Below are positions 62,077-64,000 of a DNA stretch of 64,000 nt, piece by piece. The notes beneath the pieces are model-generated. The model made no database searches and was not told the DNA's origin. It saw nothing but the letters and a program-made list of their open reading frames with translations. The first letter of the stretch is position 1, and the number at the start of each line of letters is the position of its first letter. Made by a program: the position numbers and the translations under genes. The DNA comes from Lentilactobacillus sp. SPB1-3 (GTDB taxonomy: Bacteria; Bacillota; Bacilli; Lactobacillales; Lactobacillaceae). The DNA lies in the NCBI RefSeq assembly GCF_026913205.2, contig NZ_CP168151.1, positions 1,612,001 through 1,676,000 on the forward strand, given 5' to 3'.

Positions 62077-62856
62077 CTAATCCTTAACGTCCTCAGGTGA
62101 TCCTGCTGGATTCTTCATCGATCGAAGAATCTTACTTCTGGGATGATTTTTTCTGATTGTTGCTTCCAGAGCAAAACCGATGAAAGATGCAATCAATGTT
62201 GAAATCACTAATCCAAGAGTTGTTTTAGTGATAGCCATACAAATTGCTGCCAAAATTCCTGAAATAATACAGATGAAAATGATTAAGCCGTTCTTTAACT
62301 GCATCACAATCATATACAAGAATAAAGCTGTTAATGCAAAATGCACCACAGTCAAATTGATGGTAATTGCACTACCAATGATACTCCCAATAACGTTGCT
62401 GACAGTCCAAAACGCCAGTGTGTAATGCTCAACATTTAAAGCATCACGTGGCGTGAAGTTCTTATCAGTTGAAAACTTTAAGTAATTGATTGCGTAGTTC
62501 TCGTCGTTCATCGATGCCGCAAATATGGTCGTAAACCCTAGCGACTTTCCATGAAGATACTTCGATAAACTAGATCCCAGCAATGCATATCGCAATTCTA
62601 GGAAAAACAACATCAAGACAACCGAATACATAGGTGCATTCGTTGCCAATAGCGAAGCAATCAAAAATTGCGCTCCTCCTGAAAATACCAATACTGATAC
62701 AAGAGCAGTCATATAAATATTAAACCCGGACGCGTGAAGTAAAATACCACACGCTAATCCGATGGGTATGTAACTTAAATCAACTGGTAATGAAACATTT
62801 AGTATCCGTCGCCAATAGGGCAACTGTTCATCAGATCTAGCCATATTCTTAGCCAA
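62077..62856 (-). CDS. azlC: AzlC family ABC-like branched-chain amino acid permease
   Basis: 259 residues: SLPVDLSYIPIGLACGILLH, VFSGGAQFLIASLLATNAPM and LRYALLGSSLSKYLHGK fit AzlC. Paired with AzlD. Starts with TTG, seven bases after GGAGG. Upstream is the carboxypeptidase gene; azlC has its own promoter region. Confidence 0.9.
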   Translation of the reverse strand: MAKNMARSDEQLPYWRRILNVSLPVDLSYIPIGLACGILLHASGFNIYMTALVSVLVFSGGAQFLIASLLATNAPMYSVVLMLFFLELRYALLGSSLSKYLHGKSLGFTTIFAASMNDENYAINYLKFSTDKNFTPRDALNVEHYTLAFWTVSNVIGSIIGSAITINLTVVHFALTALFLYMIVMQLKNGLIIFICIISGILAAICMAITKTTLGLVISTLIASFIGFALEATIRKNHPRSKILRSMKNPAGSPEDVKD

Positions 62857-62969
62857 TAGGATTCCTCCAATAAAAAATTGAAAATAGAGTCAACGTTAAA
62901 AAAATGAATCCAACTTACATTATATTGGAAAATTAAGAAATAATAAACCTCTTATCCAGAATTTGCACT

Positions 62970-64000
62970 TTAAAACAAGTTTGCAACCGCTCTAAACATT
63001 TGTACAAACACATTTGCTTTATCAACTTTTTTCGTTGGTGCTAAGGCAATTGTAGCAGTTTTAGGGCTTAAGTATGTGATTTTTCTTCCATTTATCAATA
63101 AATTTACTTTGGCAACCGCTGAGTTAACCGTAATTGGCGCTGAAAGTTGCTTATCTTTTTTCACAAACTTTCCCGTGACTTTAACTGATTGCTTGGGTAC
63201 CCAAATCCATCGAGAATGCAACGTTCCAACTTTAACAGTTTGATCCTTAGCGTTTTTAACAAACACTGTTTTGGCATTGGCAATGGTAGCCTTGCTACTT
63301 AGTTTCATTGGTCTATTATTAGCCACAACCTCACGCAACAATTTCGCAGTTTGAATAAACCTTGCTGGATCTGTTGGTGAAGTGTTTCTGGCATGTAAGA
63401 TGACAGTTACGATTCGGCGATGCCGATTAGTAGCAGAACTAACAAATGAAGCCCCTGCCTTATCTGATGTCCCAGTTTTAAGACCAGTAACCTTAATACT
63501 TGGAGATACTTTATCATTTCCGAGCAACTCATTGTGGCCCTCATACTGGGCACCAGCAAATGTATAACTAGTTTGCGAAGTAATCTTAGTTACGCTGGGA
63601 AACGTCTTCAATAATTTAGCAGCAATCTGACCTACACTTTGTGCCGACATCATGTTTTCGGCATTCGGTGAAACATTTTTTAATTCCAAATCACCCATCA
63701 GTTTATTAGGCAAACCAGCCGCATTGTAGAACTTGGCATCATTGATACCCATTGATCTAGCAGTATCTTGCATCACTTGATTAAATTGTTCTGGTGAGCC
63801 TGCAACAGCATTTCCTAACGTGATTGCTGCGGCGTTTGCTGATGAAATCAGGGCTGCTTTCACTAATTCTTTAACCGTATATGAATTACCAGCAACTAAA
63901 GGTACGTTGGTTAATTCTGCTCCAGTACTGAGTTTAGCCAACTTGGAATCGATTTTAACTCGAGTATTCCAACTCAATTTATGCTCAGCAATTCGCTGAT
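62970..64000 (-). CDS. dacA: D-alanyl-D-alanine carboxypeptidase (PBP5/DacA type), N-terminus beyond the window
   Basis: At least 343 C-terminal residues. SSANAAA (SxN motif) and LKTGTSDKAG (KTG motif) are present; the SxxK nucleophile motif lies outside. GINDAKFYNAAGLPNKLMGD also fits the S11 peptidase core, and a C-terminal domain with beta strands (SKATIANAKTVFVKNAKDQT) and a terminal amphipathic helix (VDKANVFVQMFRAVANLF) would hold it at the membrane. It trims the stem pentapeptide of peptidoglycan. The first 8 residues before the visible TTG continue in frame to the window edge. Confidence 0.92.
   Translation of the reverse strand, partial: QRIAEHKLSWNTRVKIDSKLAKLSTGAELTNVPLVAGNSYTVKELVKAALISSANAAAITLGNAVAGSPEQFNQVMQDTARSMGINDAKFYNAAGLPNKLMGDLELKNVSPNAENMMSAQSVGQIAAKLLKTFPSVTKITSQTSYTFAGAQYEGHNELLGNDKVSPSIKVTGLKTGTSDKAGASFVSSATNRHRRIVTVILHARNTSPTDPARFIQTAKLLREVVANNRPMKLSSKATIANAKTVFVKNAKDQTVKVGTLHSRWIWVPKQSVKVTGKFVKKDKQLSAPITVNSAVAKVNLLINGRKITYLSPKTATIALAPTKKVDKANVFVQMFRAVANLF

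Overview
The window looks like the chromosome of a low-GC lactic acid bacterium of the Lactobacillaceae. The main indications are a phosphoketolase, a CcdA-less set of short intergenic gaps with strong GGAGG ribosome binding sites, a CadD-type cadmium transporter, cyclopropane fatty acid synthase, a butA-type diacetyl/acetoin reductase, azlCD, LPXTG and DUF5776/BspA-type surface proteins and a class A sortase. The genus cannot be fixed from the sequence alone. Both ends are housekeeping genes: phosphoketolase is cut at the left edge, and gpmA, an AI-2E family permease, cfa, azlCD and a D,D-carboxypeptidase (cut at the right edge) lie on the right. Between about 2.5 and 56 kb the content is accessory.

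The accessory part is built from small regulator-plus-target modules, most of them divergent. There are seven TetR, four MerR, two MarR, one PadR, one LysR, one GntR, one ArsR and three XRE-type regulators. Targets are mainly NAD(P)-dependent reductases (SDR, NmrA-like, aldo-keto, MDR), flavodoxin-fold quinone reductases, carboxymuconolactone decarboxylase/cupin pairs, and efflux systems (two DHA2-type MFS pumps, two ABC-2 exporters). Many operators are directly readable: all four MerR genes face or neighbour a promoter with the 19-bp spacer typical of MerR control, and clear dyads mark the PadR, TetR, MarR, ArsR and LysR targets. Other modules are cadD/ArsR with a 32-bp palindrome, a ClC chloride/proton exchanger, a GH46 chitosanase lipoprotein, three TMEM175-like channels, and a surface-protein/sortase pair.

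The region is also eroding. At least five genes carry a single frameshift or in-frame stop (NmrA-like 4020, terpene-cyclase-like 10510, quinone reductase 11148, XRE-membrane protein 27003, CMD protein 53861), and one methyltransferase appears frameshifted right after its start. Truncated pieces lie at 9355, 21053, 35200, 37924, 41690 and 48805.

The most unusual signal is a family of dispersed intergenic repeats between 35 and 57 kb. A near-identical intrinsic terminator (AAAATCCCTGACCTCA ... GAGATCAGGGATTTT) is joined, in seven places, to a conserved tail of up to about 110 bp. Every tail copy lies at the 3' side of a minus-strand gene and in the same orientation. Two copies carry the last 200 bp or so of gpmA with a shared breakpoint, and one terminator copy carries the last codons of the DUF5776 surface protein. 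This suggests that terminator-tail units have been copied together with 3' gene ends.
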